DNA of 64,000 nucleotides from Pomphorhynchus laevis (GCA_012934845.2 WNNJ02002991.1:62001-126000), one strand, 5' to 3'. Positions 51,426 to 62,912 are shown, counted from the stretch's first letter. Made by a program: numbers and translations. Notes: a model not told the origin generated them from the letters alone.

Positions 51426-51909
51426 TTGTTACCACGTCATGAAAAATTATGTTTCTTGTAAATTTAAATATGTCATCTTTACGATATAAATTAATTGTAG
51501 TTTTAGTTAATGTTAATTTAATGTTCATATCATTCCAAAGTCAAAAAATATTCGGTTCTTCAGAACAAAATACTTACGAGACATTAGAACAAGTCTACAA
51601 CTGATTACAGTTGTAGATTAATTACTTGGTGATGGACTGTCTTGGTTAAATAATAAAGTACTTACAGGAGATAAAATATCTGTACAAAAAGTTTTGATTC
51701 TAGAAATGCAAACTGACTGATTACAAATCTTTTAAACATTTGCTTTTAGATTTAAGTGAAATATTCAAATTTCTACTAAAAAATATGTAGAAATATTATA
51801 ATATTCACATAGAAATTTGAATGCTTAAATGTAGATATCGGTTACTATAACAACTTTTCTTTGTTGCTATAATCCATTAAATTTACAGAAAAGAAAGGTT
51901 CCCGGACAA

Positions 51910-53190
51910 TCAAATCAGCTAACTTAGTCTACGTATTTAATATAATTATAAAATAAACAAAACATAATAATGCTAAATCAAAATTTAATAATTAAATAAT
52001 AAAATTAATAATTGTTTTAAGATTTTTATAATTTAAATCAACTTAAAATAAAAAAATTAAATTTAAAAAGCCATTTTTATGAATTGATTAATAACTAACA
52101 GACGTTGTATCAGAATAATAATTAGAGGTCATCAGGAGGAACTGCTATGCTATCAGGTTTCGGCCCCTAACTCCTCTACCCAACATAGCAGCGGGGCCAA
52201 ATACATGCTAATGATGTATTTCCTCTGAAATAACTATCTAGTATCTTATTCTAATGCAAAGTATATTATTTATTATCCATCCATAAAAATTTGCCACTTA
52301 AGAGTTTAAATTTATTCTTTATATTATTGTGTTGATTTATATATTTTACTATTTTCTGCTTGATGTTATTTTTATAGTAACCTAGTTTAAAATATGTATC
52401 TATTAAATTATTTAAATGATTTTGAAGAAAGCCAATATCATTACATATTGTTACAATTCTTAAAATTTCATTATTTAATGTATTATATTTTATATTATAT
52501 GGTATGCATGAATGCTCATGAAAAATATGTTTCTTGTAAATTTAAATATGTCATCTTTACGATATAAATTAATTGTAGTTTTAGTTAATGTTAATTTAAT
52601 GTTCATATCTAGATATACACCTTCTTTAATATTAATATTGGTTGTGTTAAGAATGAGCTACCTGGAAAAATTTGTTCACTAATTGAATAAAAATTATTAG
52701 AATTAAATACACATATATCATCAATGTATCGAAACATATATTTCATATATTTATATTGTTTAGATTTAGTTTTTACAGTTATGAACAAATTCATATTCTA
52801 TAAAGCTTAAAAACAAGTCAGCTATAATTGGGCTACTATTACCACCCATTGGAACACCTTTTACTTGTCTAAATATAGATGTCCCTACTTTTAAATAATT
52901 TTGATTTATCAAAATATTTAAGGATTCTATTAATTCAATTTTATCCATATATTTGTATCTACTTGATGGTTTAATTTTTGTTAGATAGACGTTATAATTA
53001 TTATAACATATATATGTATATCTTTTTCCGAATATAAGGTTAATTAATTTTACTAACGCTTTTTTAATATCTACTAAATCTAGATTTGTATAAAGCGTAC
53101 TAAAATCGTACGTATTTATATTTTGAAAATTTATTCCTTTTGTGTGTTTTAAAATTTTCTTGTTAAAATTTTCAATATTTAATTAAATAT
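51910..53190 (-). mobile_element. Penelope-like element (PLE-4) with RT core
   Basis: Minus strand, from 53190: YDFSTLYTNLDLVDIKKALV (motif A, about 53105), KYMDKIELIESLNILINQNY, FRQVKGVPMGGNSSPIIADL (motif B, frame 52948-52766), then MFRYIDDICVFNSNNFYS (motif C YIDD, frame 52794-52609), DMNIKLTLTKTTINLYRKDD, HEHSCIPYNIKYNTLNNEIL, LLSGKFLWMDNK with TAA near 52275, and the terminal motif (52245-52085). This is the only copy with both catalytic Asp-bearing motifs visible. No GIY-YIG endonuclease follows the RT. Confidence 0.87.
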
Positions 53191-53663
53191 TAAATATGTT
53201 CAAATGAAGATATTCAGCTTTCAACTCGAAGTTACACACTTTTTGAACACGACCAGTAACGTTTAGTATCTAGGCTATCTTTTTGATTATAAAGAGATAT
53301 AACCATCGATTACTAAAGCCATTTTTCTCTTATTAGTATTCTGAATTGTTTTTGATTGATTTTATAGAAATCGATATCAATTACTATAGCTATTTTTATC
53401 TTGTGCTAGTAATCCATCGAATTTCTGCCATCTAATGGTAAAATTTTTTATTTTACGAAATGGTAATTCTGTGAGATGGTAGTAATAAATTGAACAAAAT
53501 AATCATATAAATTGTTTTGAATTGTTTAACCAAGTGAGATCGGTACACTAATGAAACACTAGCGCTACATGTCTTAGAGACATCCAGAGAATGTTACTCT
53601 AATGCCTTTTTCGTCTTTCGTATAACAAGTCACTGTATTTGTATAAATGTTTAAATCTTTTTT
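53191..53663. other. spacer
   Basis: No supported feature; A/T-rich with no long frame. Confidence 0.4.
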
Positions 53664-55125
53664 TTAAATGTAGCGGAAGACATGCCCTCTTGTAACATCT
53701 ATAGCTCGTGATGAAATAACTTGTTTTTTATTCACTTTGTTGCAACAACAATAATTTATTGACAAGAAAACTAATATATAACAATACATAAGATTTTTCT
53801 TGTTAACAACGGGTCCGGGTGTCGTGTCGTGGAGACAGTGTACGAACCAAACTACTCCAGACATCGCGATCGTAAGCGACAGACTGAGTTCTTTTTCAGA
53901 TAGCCTAAAACGGTCTACAGCCAGTTTCGAGATTTGATCTGTCCACCAGTACCGATGTCTACCTCGAGTTCTCTTTCCAGAAAGTTCGGCCTGTAAAACC
54001 CTTCGAGGAAGGCGATCCTAGACATCTTTAGAACGTTTCCATGTCACCTCTCCTGACTTTATTCGATGTGGAGAAGTAGCAACTTTACACTCAGTCCATC
54101 CCGGATGACCGAATTCCTAACCTAATCTCTAAGGCTAAGGCCAGTCATATCGCGAAGAAACCTCATTTCAGTCGCCTGTATCAGAGATCTTATCCTTCGT
54201 TCATAACCCAAAGCTGATGACCATGGGTTAAGATAGGAACGAAGATTGCGTGGTGAACCGAAAGCTTCGCCCAAAGACTCAACTTCCGCTTCATCACGAC
54301 AAACCTGTACAAAGAAGCCATTGCTGCGTTAGCTGCACTGATCTGCTTCTCAATCTCTTTGATATTACTGCCGTTTCTCGAGAACAATACCCAAAGATAC
54401 TTGAAGTACTCCACATCAGGAAAAGCCTTTTCCCTAATCCGGATTGACATTGACACCTTAATCCGAGACGAACACATGGATACAGTCTTGGAGGTACTAA
54501 CCAACATCCCTGCCGCTTGGCATTCCATCGTGAATCGATTTAGTAGGCATTGTAAGTCCGCAGGACAAGAATCCAACAAAACAAGGTCATCTGCGAAAAG
54601 CAGAGATTGTAGCTTGATGGAACCGAACTGAAGGTCGATATCCTTCAGAGTGGCTTGTCTCGAAAATTTGTCCATGTAAACAATGAACAAAAGTGAAGAC
54701 AAAGGACAACCCTGACGAAGCCCAACGTCTACTGAAAATGATTAAGACTTCATACTTAGAACACGATCACAACAAATACTTTGTTCATACAGAAAAGCCA
54801 CAGCTACCCGAAGATAGTGTGATACTTCATACTCCCTTAGTACCTCCCACAACCTCTATTTTCGGAACTCGGTCAAACGACTTCTCCAAATCTACAAACC
54901 ACATGTAAATTCGTTGCGCGAACTCCCAAGATCGTTCGAAAATATGTGAGAGAGTAAAGAGCTGATCCTGAATCCACGACCCGGACGAAAGCTGCATTGT
55001 TCCTCTTGCAACTGTCTCTTAACTATAGGGTGTATCCTTAACTCAAGAATCCCAGTAAATAGCTTACCAGTTTGGCTAAGAAGAGTGACACCTTGATGAT
55101 TGTAACCCACTCTTCGCAATGTTTC
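53664..55125 (-). mobile_element. RTE-related LINE, decayed
   Basis: Minus strand pieces in order: GVTLLSQTGKLFTGILELRI and EEQCSFRPGRGF (55119-54892), motif A region FVDLEKSFDRVP (about 54890), motif B QGCPLSSLLFIVYMDKFSR (about 54715), motif C LLFADDLVLLDSCPADLQCL, QAAGMLVSTSKTVSM, FKYLWVLFSRNG and VPILTHGHQLWVMNEG (54702-54190), then SGKRTRGRHRYWWTDQ and DVWSSLVRTL (about 53990-53820). The word order closely resembles RTE-X/Rex-like LINEs common in fish. Endonuclease absent; five or more breaks. Confidence 0.82.
54190..54702 (-). pseudogene. RTE-related RT core
   Basis: Frame of 170 codons from motif B through motif C (FADD intact) and the thumb to HGHQLWVMNEG. SSLLFIVYMDKFSRQ, CQAAGMLVSTSKT and EKQISAANAAMASLYRFVVM are family-typical. 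The G of FKYLGVLF is changed to W. The C-terminal zinc-like region continues in other frames downstream. Confidence 0.82.
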
Positions 55126-55500
55126 TTGTTAATTTCACATCAAATAAATAAAAATAAAAATTTTAATGGCAAAATTTTCAATTTAAATAAAAAAATTAAA
55201 TTACATTTAAAAATAATGTTATATTATAAATTTATATAAAATATAATATTTATAATTGTAAGAATCTAGTTATCTTGCATAAATCTTGGAATAAAATATA
55301 TATTCCAGACTAAGTAGTTATAGTACGCATTCATAGCACAATCCTTGTGTCACCCTATCAAGCCATACAAGTATGTAACACTTTAGATGGCATTTACTAT
55401 AATTAGTCAATATGTAAATTCTCTTTAAATGTTTATTTTTCTCGATAGTAACATGCTCAAATATAAGTATCATTCATTTCATCGCAAATATTCATTTGCG
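55126..55500. other. AT-rich spacer
   Basis: No gene. ATTTGCGGGCCC at 55493-55504 recalls the RLE-LINE 3' hairpin loop but lacks the 5' CCC partner. Confidence 0.4.
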
Positions 55501-55504
55501 GGCC

Positions 55505-56345
55505 CTAGCAAGTCTAATTTTATCTGACATATTAATTTTCTGTTAATGCTTCATTATTTAATAGGCAAACCATAAACAGATTTATCTCAAAATCAACGAT
55601 CTCAAAGCAAAATATTATGAATAGTGAAATATTGATTATGATTAATTAATATAATAATCAGTCTGGGTGGGTCTCATCAGCTGCTGACCCATACCTACAT
55701 CTCAATATTGATAGATACAATAAGCAATTAGAACTAGAAAATTAGAAAGATTTTTATGAAATTTTAATTAAAAATTATGAACAATTTTAATTCTTGTGAA
55801 ATTAATTTAAATTTTCTAAGTCTAATTTTATCTGTAAATGCTTCATTATTTAAGAGGCAAACCATAAATAGATTTATCTCAAAATCAACGATCTCAAACA
55901 AAATATTATGAAATATTGATTATGATTAATTAATATAATAATCAGTCTGGGTGGGTCTCATCTGCTGCTGACCCATACCTACATCTCAATATTGATTGAA
56001 ATGTATATAATCATTATATAATCACATTATATAATTATAATATTATAACATTATATTATGAAAGATTATTAAACATTATTGCATCATAATTAGATAATTG
56101 GAATAGAGCTGGTGAGCGTTCAAGTTTCTATTTTTTAATTTCTTGAAATTTTTCTGATAACATACGGTTAGCATTAAACTTATGGTCTTATTGTACTTGA
56201 TTGCATCCGCGAGCTGAAATTTTTTCCGATTGTGGCACGATATTATCCTCACAGCTATTGATCTTATTTTTGATACATCAGGACGCTAATAATCAGTCTG
56301 GGTGACTCTCATAAGCTGCTGATCCATACCTACATTTCACGTTTC
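55505..56345. repeat. tandem repeat with conserved CTGATGA hairpin (three copies)
   Basis: A ~200-bp segment (AAGTCTAATTTTATCTG... to CTCAATATTGAT) occurs at 55508-55716 and 55817-56002 (period about 300). Its core AATCAGTCTGGGTG...GCTGACCCATACCTACAT recurs a third time at 56289-56335. On the minus strand the core reads GGGTCAGCAGCTGATGAGAC, a hairpin GGGTC/GACCC with CTGATGA in the loop. Confidence 0.85.
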
Positions 56346-57027
56346 GACCCTTATTATCTACTTACTCCGTACACGGATACTAATCGGATTTGAACTTATG
56401 ACGTCTGTATTTCGATTCAACGCTAGTTGTTACAATTATTATCAATTACAATAATCCAATACATTTTCCTTAAGTCACAATCGCTAATTTGCATCGGATT
56501 TCTGATGAACCGTAATTATTTTTGGACCCGTGGTCCGGTTTAAAGTTCACGTAAAACCCAGTATAATCACTTAACCCGGTTTGGGCACCACAGAGCTCAA
56601 CAATATGTATTAATTATGTCATGCTTACATGGAAAATCATAATTAAAATATCATTTAAAGCTCTGTCAAGTTAAAGATAGCCCTGGTCAAGTTATTTAAA
56701 TAATCAAAAATGTTAAAATTTTTACAAACAATTCAAGAGGTAAAATATAATTTTAAATTGTCGTTGGATTTGCTACCTCTGATCTTTTGTTCACCAAAAT
56801 TGAAGAAATTTTAAAATCAAATACCTGAGTTAATCTTATACTGTATCAACAAGAGCTCTGCCATTTTCTGTTTTATTTTATAACTGTAACTCATTTGATT
56901 ACAATCTGTATACGCTCGGTGTATTTTAATATTTAACTCAACATTATACTATTTTATTTCATCATAAGTAGAAATGAGTACGATGGTTATTAAGTAAATT
57001 TATTTTATATCAACCTAATTCTTCCAG
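56346..57027. other. intergenic, upstream of NDUFA11-like gene
   Basis: No frame or element recognised. Ends in TTATATCAACCTAATTCTTCCAG directly before the ATG, a polypyrimidine tract plus AG. Confidence 0.5.
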
Positions 57028-57780
57028 ATGAAATTTGACTGGTATAATAATTTTTACTCTGCAGTAACAAGGATCTACGATGAGAAGATTCAATACTATT
57101 TACATTACCCCGAAAGGCGTTTTGAGCTTGGAGACTGGTCAATGAAAATTGAGCGTTATTCAATGGCCCAGTCAAAGGATTATGAAGACTTGATCAAAAA
57201 AATTAAGTGGGGATTTTATAACGGATTTTTCTTGTCGTTATTGCCCGCCGCAGTAGTATATCGAAAATCATTAAGGATCGATTATGTTTCGCTCTATACC
57301 GCTAGAATAAGATCTGTGAGAGTCATTGGCAAATTTACATTTGCTGGTGTCATATACTGCGGTTCAGTGTTTGCATTAGCTTCAATCAGAAATCCACCTG
57401 CCGACGATACGCTAAATCATTTCGGTGCTGGTGTCATAACTGCATCTTGCTTTTTGCCAACTACAAATAATCCACACTTTAGTGTTTTAGGTAAATTTAT
57501 CCTGCTGCTTGGAGCCGGAACGATAGGACTTGTATACAAATGTACCAAAACATATCCTATAAAGATTGACAAGCCAATTATTAAAACATATATGAACGCA
57601 ACCCATTGGAAGGGCGGGATATTGGGAACCGGAGATATGGACGCAAGAAGACAAAAGGACAAACAAAGGGAAATTCAAGCTGATCTTAATCAGCAAATAC
57701 AAAACGAATATTTTATCGAAAGGTACATACCAGTCGTTGACCAGATTCGAGGATCAAGTGACGATGGAAAAACAATTTAG
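57028..57780 (+). CDS. NDUFA11-like complex I subunit (TIM17/22-type), intact
   Basis: Single open frame of 250 codons, probably an accessory subunit of mitochondrial NADH dehydrogenase. A central region of four hydrophobic segments (about residues 65-80, 101-117, 125-140, 150-168) includes PPADDTLNHFGAGVITASCF; NDUFA11 proteins have a similar KDDxLNYFLGGCAxG turn. The N-terminal 60 residues (YYLHYPERRFELGDWSMKIE) and the charged C-terminus (ARRQKDKQREIQADLNQQIQ) extend beyond the ~140 residues usual for the family. No intron is visible in the coding part. A TTCTTCCAG acceptor abuts the ATG, so the mRNA is either trans-spliced or has a 5' UTR intron. Remote similarity judged by eye; another TIM17/22-like protein is possible. 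Confidence 0.6.
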   Translation: MKFDWYNNFYSAVTRIYDEKIQYYLHYPERRFELGDWSMKIERYSMAQSKDYEDLIKKIKWGFYNGFFLSLLPAAVVYRKSLRIDYVSLYTARIRSVRVIGKFTFAGVIYCGSVFALASIRNPPADDTLNHFGAGVITASCFLPTTNNPHFSVLGKFILLLGAGTIGLVYKCTKTYPIKIDKPIIKTYMNATHWKGGILGTGDMDARRQKDKQREIQADLNQQIQNEYFIERYIPVVDQIRGSSDDGKTI

Positions 57781-58539
57781 TTACATTCATTCCTTAACAA
57801 GTAGTTGTAAGAGATTGTTATATTTAATATAGTTTCCTTGGTGTTTAGTACTCTTAAATGCATATCTAATACAATATTAAAATGATAGCACTTTGCATTT
57901 GTAATTTTGTATTGTATACCCGAACCTGTTTCTATTTTTGCTGTTTTGATTTTACTGTTATCTACGTGATATGTTTTAGATTTCAATTTTCAACTCTTGT
58001 AGAAAGCTGTAATTTACTTCTAATACCTTATACCCATCCTTTCTAAAGTATGTGATGCCCCACACTGGTGTATTACAAGATTAAAAAATATTTAAATTTT
58101 CTAAGGTTTTTGTCAGAGTTAGTTTGGATTAAATTATTTTGCATTTGCATTGTTACTACTAAAGATGCAACGATTCTTTCTTCTCAGATAAGGTTCACAA
58201 TGTTTTCACTGGACTTTTATGTTGTTTCTAATTTTATGGGTCATTTTCAAATGACTCAATAACATACACGTTCTAATATTGTCCTTTAGAATCATTTGGC
58301 TCTTTTACGTGAAATTTATGAACAGAATAAGAAAATTAATGATGTAATTACAACAATTTTTTTAAGTTTAGCTACGGACATATTTAACAAAATCTACAAG
58401 CTCAAAAGAAATGAGCGAAAAAATGAGAAACCGAACGAAATACCAAGAATGATTCATCGAATTTGGTTGCAAAATTCAAGATTTTGATCTAGTGACTGTT
58501 CTCTTTCTTTGATTTGCAGCAAATCCTTGTCAAATGAAT
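57781..58539. other. 3' flank of NDUFA11-like gene
   Basis: Probably 3' UTR then intergenic sequence. Frames at 58068-58262 (64 codons) and 58296-58487 (63 codons, IYEQNKKINDVITTIFLSLA, KRNERKNEKPNEIPRM) match nothing I know; the latter may be part of the hAT remnant that follows. Confidence 0.4.
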
Positions 58540-59260
58540 GTCTTGGCCCAATCAAACTGAAAATACATTTAGTTCTAAAACATCAATCACTGAAGATTAC
58601 ACCGTGAGCATTTTTTGATAATCTCGAAGTTCAACGAAAGTTAGAAAAACTAACGAAAGTTAGAAAACAAGGACTAATTATCAGCTACTAATTGTACATT
58701 TAATCGCAAGGGATAAGGAAGCTCACAAAACAATTGATATATCATTGCTCCAGCAATAGCGATAGTTTTTAAAACCATACACGGAACCGAAGTTGCAGCT
58801 TTTGTTAAAACAGTTTTTTGTCTAATAATAGCGCCGAGAATTGAGGAGATGTCATCATACCTGCATGATCAAATTTGCGAGAACTTTAAATCCACCGATA
58901 CACTGTAATCCCTGCAAATTGATAAATCGACAGACAAGGGGAAAGTCTAAAGTTCTTGATTTTGTTCGTTATGTCAAAGATGAGAGATTTGCCAACGATT
59001 TACTATTTCATTAAGATTTGAAAGGTTTGATGAGACTGCAAAATTTGATTGAATTAGTTTATGAATTCGAATTAAATTGGAATAACTGTGAGCATCTGCA
59101 CCGACGAATGTCGATGAAATTGAAAAAGAACGATTTGTAACGCTTACACGATCGAAAAATTCATGCATCATTGCCGTCACTTCATTAATAGGCGCTCGTG
59201 TTCAACTTATTGTCTCAAGACCTGCAAATTATTTTGAATAAAGTCATTTAATTGATGAAT
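58540..59260 (+). pseudogene. hAT transposase remnant (ZBED5-like)
   Basis: Plus-strand pieces in shifting frames follow hAT order: PIKLKIHLVLKHQSLKITP (end of a BED-type region), SYLIARDKEAHKT-like sequence (about 58690-58740), RIEEMSSYLHDQICENFKST (about 58830), LQIDKSTDKGK (about 58915, matching the LQxDESTD catalytic block), RYVKDERFANDLLFH (about 58970), VSICTDE (about 59088) and CIIAVTSLIGARVQ. A BED-less ZBED5/SCAND3-type hAT is the best match. At least six frame changes. A scrap of the 58672-58723 region recurs at 59411-59463. Confidence 0.65.
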
Positions 59261-59572
59261 AAATCAAATCACGACCCCGACAAGCAACACTTTTTCAACA
59301 AATGAGTGATGCGATTTATTCTGACTTCAAATATTTCCTGTTTCGCAATGAAGTTTGATGGTTATCGGAGGGAAAAATTTAAAAGCGACTTTAAAATTAA
59401 AGTGATTTCTTAATTATCAGCTACTAATTGTACATTTAATCGCAAGGAATAAGGAAGCTCACAATTCATTTTAAATTACATTCATGAACAAATGTTAAAA
59501 AAACGATTTATTTTAACGTGGCAAATGCGTGCCAGCGCACGCTTACATGACCACAACAAAACAAACTGTGAA

Positions 59573-60262
59573 TCAGGTGTCGAGAAGGTGTGAACGGAGG
59601 AGGTGTTTGAATGTGATAAAGGAGGGAGCGCGGCGGACGTCGAGAGGGAGTTGATTCCAGGCGAGTGAGGCGGCGACGAGGAAGGATCGGAGACCGTAGT
59701 TGTTGGAGTAATTAGGAACGTGGAGTAAGAGGGTATGACATGAACGAAGCAATAGCGAGGTGGGGCGAGTATCGTCTAAGAAAGGAAGGTTGATGAACGA
59801 TGGGGAGCCGACAGCGATGAGACGAAAAGTAACGAGAAGAAGGCGGAGTTTGATGCGGATGTGGATGGTGGGCCAGGAGAGTTGGGCAAAATATGTGGAT
59901 GTGTGGTCTAAGCGACGGAGACGAAAGAGCACTCGAACGGCGGTGTTGATTATTCGTTGTAGGGGTAGGATGATGGATTTTGGAGAATTGGCGAAAAGGC
60001 TAAAGCAGTAATCGATTTTAGGGAAAAGAAGCGATGAAAGAAGAGACATACAAGAACGGAAGTCGATAAGGGGACGGATACGGCGGATGTCACGAAGAAT
60101 TAAGTTAGACGAGCGGACCTTGTCACGGACGAAGGGTTTAAGGGAAAGGTGATCATCGAAATGGAAGCCTAAGAAAGTGAGATTGTAGACTATAGGGATG
60201 ATCGATGAGGCAAAAGATACAATGGGAGGAGATATGTTTGGTTTACGGGGAAGGATCCACAT
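59573..60262 (-). pseudogene. L2-like RT C-terminal domain
   Basis: Frame of 229 codons: MWILPRKPNISPPIVSFASS, LGFHFDDHLSLKPFVRDKVR, LLFPKIDYCFSLFANSPKSI, INTAVRVLFRLRRLDHTSTY, LAWNQLPLDVRRAPSFITFK and the terminal LLRSHLLDT. Shows the natural C-terminus of ORF2 in this subfamily, missing in the 9.6-kb copy. The preceding frame (60458-60243) holds MQYADDILIYAHAPAHRIHD. Confidence 0.85.
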
Positions 60263-61548
60263 TATTTTGGACTTTTCGGTTTAGAACGAGATGGAGATTG
60301 GAGAGACGTTTGTAGATAGAAGAAAGACAGTTGGAGGCAGAAATGCCGATATCGTGTATGCGATGTGCGGGTGCATGAGCATAGATTAGAATGTCATCGG
60401 CGTATTGCATGACGTTAAAGGAGTAAGGTTTGATAAATGGAGAGAGATTGCCAAGCAAAAGAGAGAAAAGCAGGGGACCTAGGACTGAACCTTGTGGAAC
60501 CCCGCAAAAAATAGGGATGGGAGGGGAGGATGATGAATTAGAACAGACGCGAAAGGAACGGTCGGATAGATATGAGGCGAACCATGCTACGGAGGAGGAA
60601 GAAAAGCCGTAATCATAACGAAGGCGAGAAAGGAGGACGGAGTGGTCGACAATGTCGAATGCGGAGGAGAGGTCGAGGGAGACCTCTCCTCATTAGCATT
60701 GATCACCCATCATTAGCATTATTGTTGCACGGCGTAGAGGAACGAGCCAGGTTTGAGTTAAAAGTATGCCAGAGAGTCTTAGAGTTGAATGAAGTGATGA
60801 TTTTATGCTGCCAGAAGGAGTTGCATTTGGTACGTAATAGGTTGAGATGAGACCGGCGAAGAGCAAGATAGGAATCACGGAAAGACGGAGTGATCGAGCG
60901 GAAATCGCGTCTGAGAGAGCGGTGATAGACTCGGCAAGCATGGCGGAGTCGACGCTTTGATAGTAGGCATTGGATGTCAAACCATGGGGCACGGTGCAAG
61001 CGACGGTGTGGGTGAGACTTGAAGGGCAAGAGAATATCGAGAGTGGATGTGAGTTCAGCGTCGAAAAGAAAGGCGAGATCGTGAGGAGATGAATATGTTA
61101 TTGTGGGTAATGATAGAGACGATTTGAGTAAGGCAGAGCGGAGAAGGGAGAGGTCAAGATTTCTCCAAGGGCGACGTAGGATTGTAGGTGTGTGAGGAGG
61201 GGTGTGGTTGTGAGTGAGATCAAGGTGATAAGAAAGTGATCGGATAGACCAGGATCAGAGATGGACAGTGAGGTGTAGGCAGCAAAATGATCGGGGACAG
61301 CGATGATGTCGAGTGCCCCACCAAGTATATGTGTGGGGCAGTGGAGATTAGTTTGTAATTGTAGTTGGATGGAATGTTGATGAACCGGATGGAATCCGTA
61401 GAAGAGGGGCCGTCTAGGCGGATATTAAAGTCGCCTAGAACGAGTGAAGGGATTGAGGACGAAGAACAATGAGAAAAAAGGTCAGCGAGTTCGGTAAAAA
61501 ATAAGGCAGTAGGAGCTTATGAACCAGGACGGTATACAATGGCGAGAT

Positions 61549-61938
61549 CTAGAGTGATCGGGTTAGAATAACGACATATGAGCAATTCAAAAGAGCAAGG
61601 ACTGAAAGGGGGATTGATTTTGCGAAGAGACGCTGGGTGACGCGCGAATGCGACGATGCCGCCATGATTAGAGAATTTAGAAGGCATGAGCTGAGGGGGC
61701 GGGCGGATTCGACTAGGGAGCAACCGGCAGAGAGCAGACGGCGAATGGAAAGGTCGTCGGAATCTGAGTGCCAGGATTCGGTGAGGCAGAAGAGATCGAT
61801 GGATTGCTTGGTGAATAGGTTGAGGATAAGATCGGATTTATTGAGAATAGATCTAGTGTTGAGGAGACCGAGGCGGAAACCGTGTGCTGTGGCGAAAGAG
61901 TCTAGTGGAGAAGACACATAGGAGAGATGGAGCGCCAT
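61549..61938 (-). pseudogene. L2-like ORF2 start, APE endonuclease
   Basis: 129 codons beginning at the ORF2 Met: FRLGLLNTRSILNKSDLILN, LFCLTESWHSDSDDLSIRRL. A frame change near residue 88 moves the rest (FSNHGGIVAFARHPASLRKI) into the frame 61723-61517, ending YRPGS. The same positions break the plus-strand sister copy, so the two share old damage or hot spots. Confidence 0.8.
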
Positions 61939-62297
61939 CGAATTTTTGGACGGGTGTGGACAACTTGAAAATTTCGTCTATGTTTCGGATGGAGAGTGAT
62001 GTTTCGCCGTTTTCCTTGCGACGGCGTTTTTCGATGCGGGCTGAAGAGATTTGAGCGATTTCAGAAGGGGCGCGATCGGGGAAAATTCGAGTGGTTGAAG
62101 ATGACATGAGTTTGAATCGTTGAGAGAGGACAGAAGACGCGTGAGAGCGATGCTTGAAAACAATTTTTAGGAGAGATTAGATTGAGAAGATTTGTTTAGA
62201 CGGATGAATGCGACAGGAGAAATGTCCTTGAAAAAGGATGGTTTATCCGCAGGAACAATAGACGAGAGGATGGATCTGAAAACGAAAACATCGTGGT

Positions 62298-62909
62298 CTA
62301 GAGTGCTTGTGGAGATAAGGAGTTAGAAGGCGTGATATTAGTGACAATGACGCAACGATCGCGAGAAGCAAAGCGCTTCCGTAAAGGAGGACGACTGACG
62401 TGAGTAGGTGAGATCACGATAGAAGAGCTGGCAGTTGATGATTTGGAGGGATTTGGTTTGACGACGGGAGACAGAGGATAATGATAATAAAGAGGGTGGC
62501 AAGCGATGTGAGGAAAGGTTATGAGTGGAAGGATAGTGGAGGTTGGTGGAGGTGATTTTGATTGATGGATGCAAGGTATTGAGAAACAAGACGGGAAGGA
62601 CGGGACGTGGGGTGTCGGGGAGTGAAAATGACATGGAATGGGAAGTGTATATGGTGGCAGGGTCGGTGGGTGGAGAAAGGACATTAGAAACGACGGGGTA
62701 GTTTGAGTTGACGTGTTGGATGTTGATATGTGCTTATTGGAAAGGTTGCATATTAGTTTGTTGGCACAAAAACCACATACGAAGTCTTCTTTAGCCTTAT
62801 TCTTGTCGCAGGTGATTGTTGTCCAGACGCTGCAGTCGTGTATCGAGCACTGTACTTGCAGTTGTCCATAGTTGGTGTCGGTCTTCGTTGTTTTCTTACG
62901 TCCTCCCAT
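62298..62909 (-). pseudogene. L2-like ORF1 with zinc-finger N-terminus
   Basis: 203 codons from a conserved start (MGGRKKTTKTDTNYGQLQVQ). A C/H-rich domain follows: CSIHDCSVWTTITCD, then FVCGFCANKLIC, a PHD-like C-x4-C...C-x2-C pattern typical of CR1/L2 ORF1 proteins. After it the protein is Ser/Pro/Thr-rich. The ORF1 remainder (PADKPSFFKDISPVAFIRLN, FPDRAPSEIAQISSARIEKR) is in other frames to about 61930. Would act in element RNA binding. Confidence 0.78.
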
Positions 62910-62912
62910 AAA

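Noticed and set aside
55490-55506. Seventh RLE-LINE 3' hairpin
   Set aside because: The loop word ATTTGCGGG is there but the 5' CCC arm is not, and no element sequence precedes it.
56973-57027. Upstream coding exon for the NDUFA11-like gene (ATGAGTACGATGG...)
   Set aside because: Splicing it to 57028 shifts the frame and meets a stop; a 5' UTR exon or trans-splicing is simpler.
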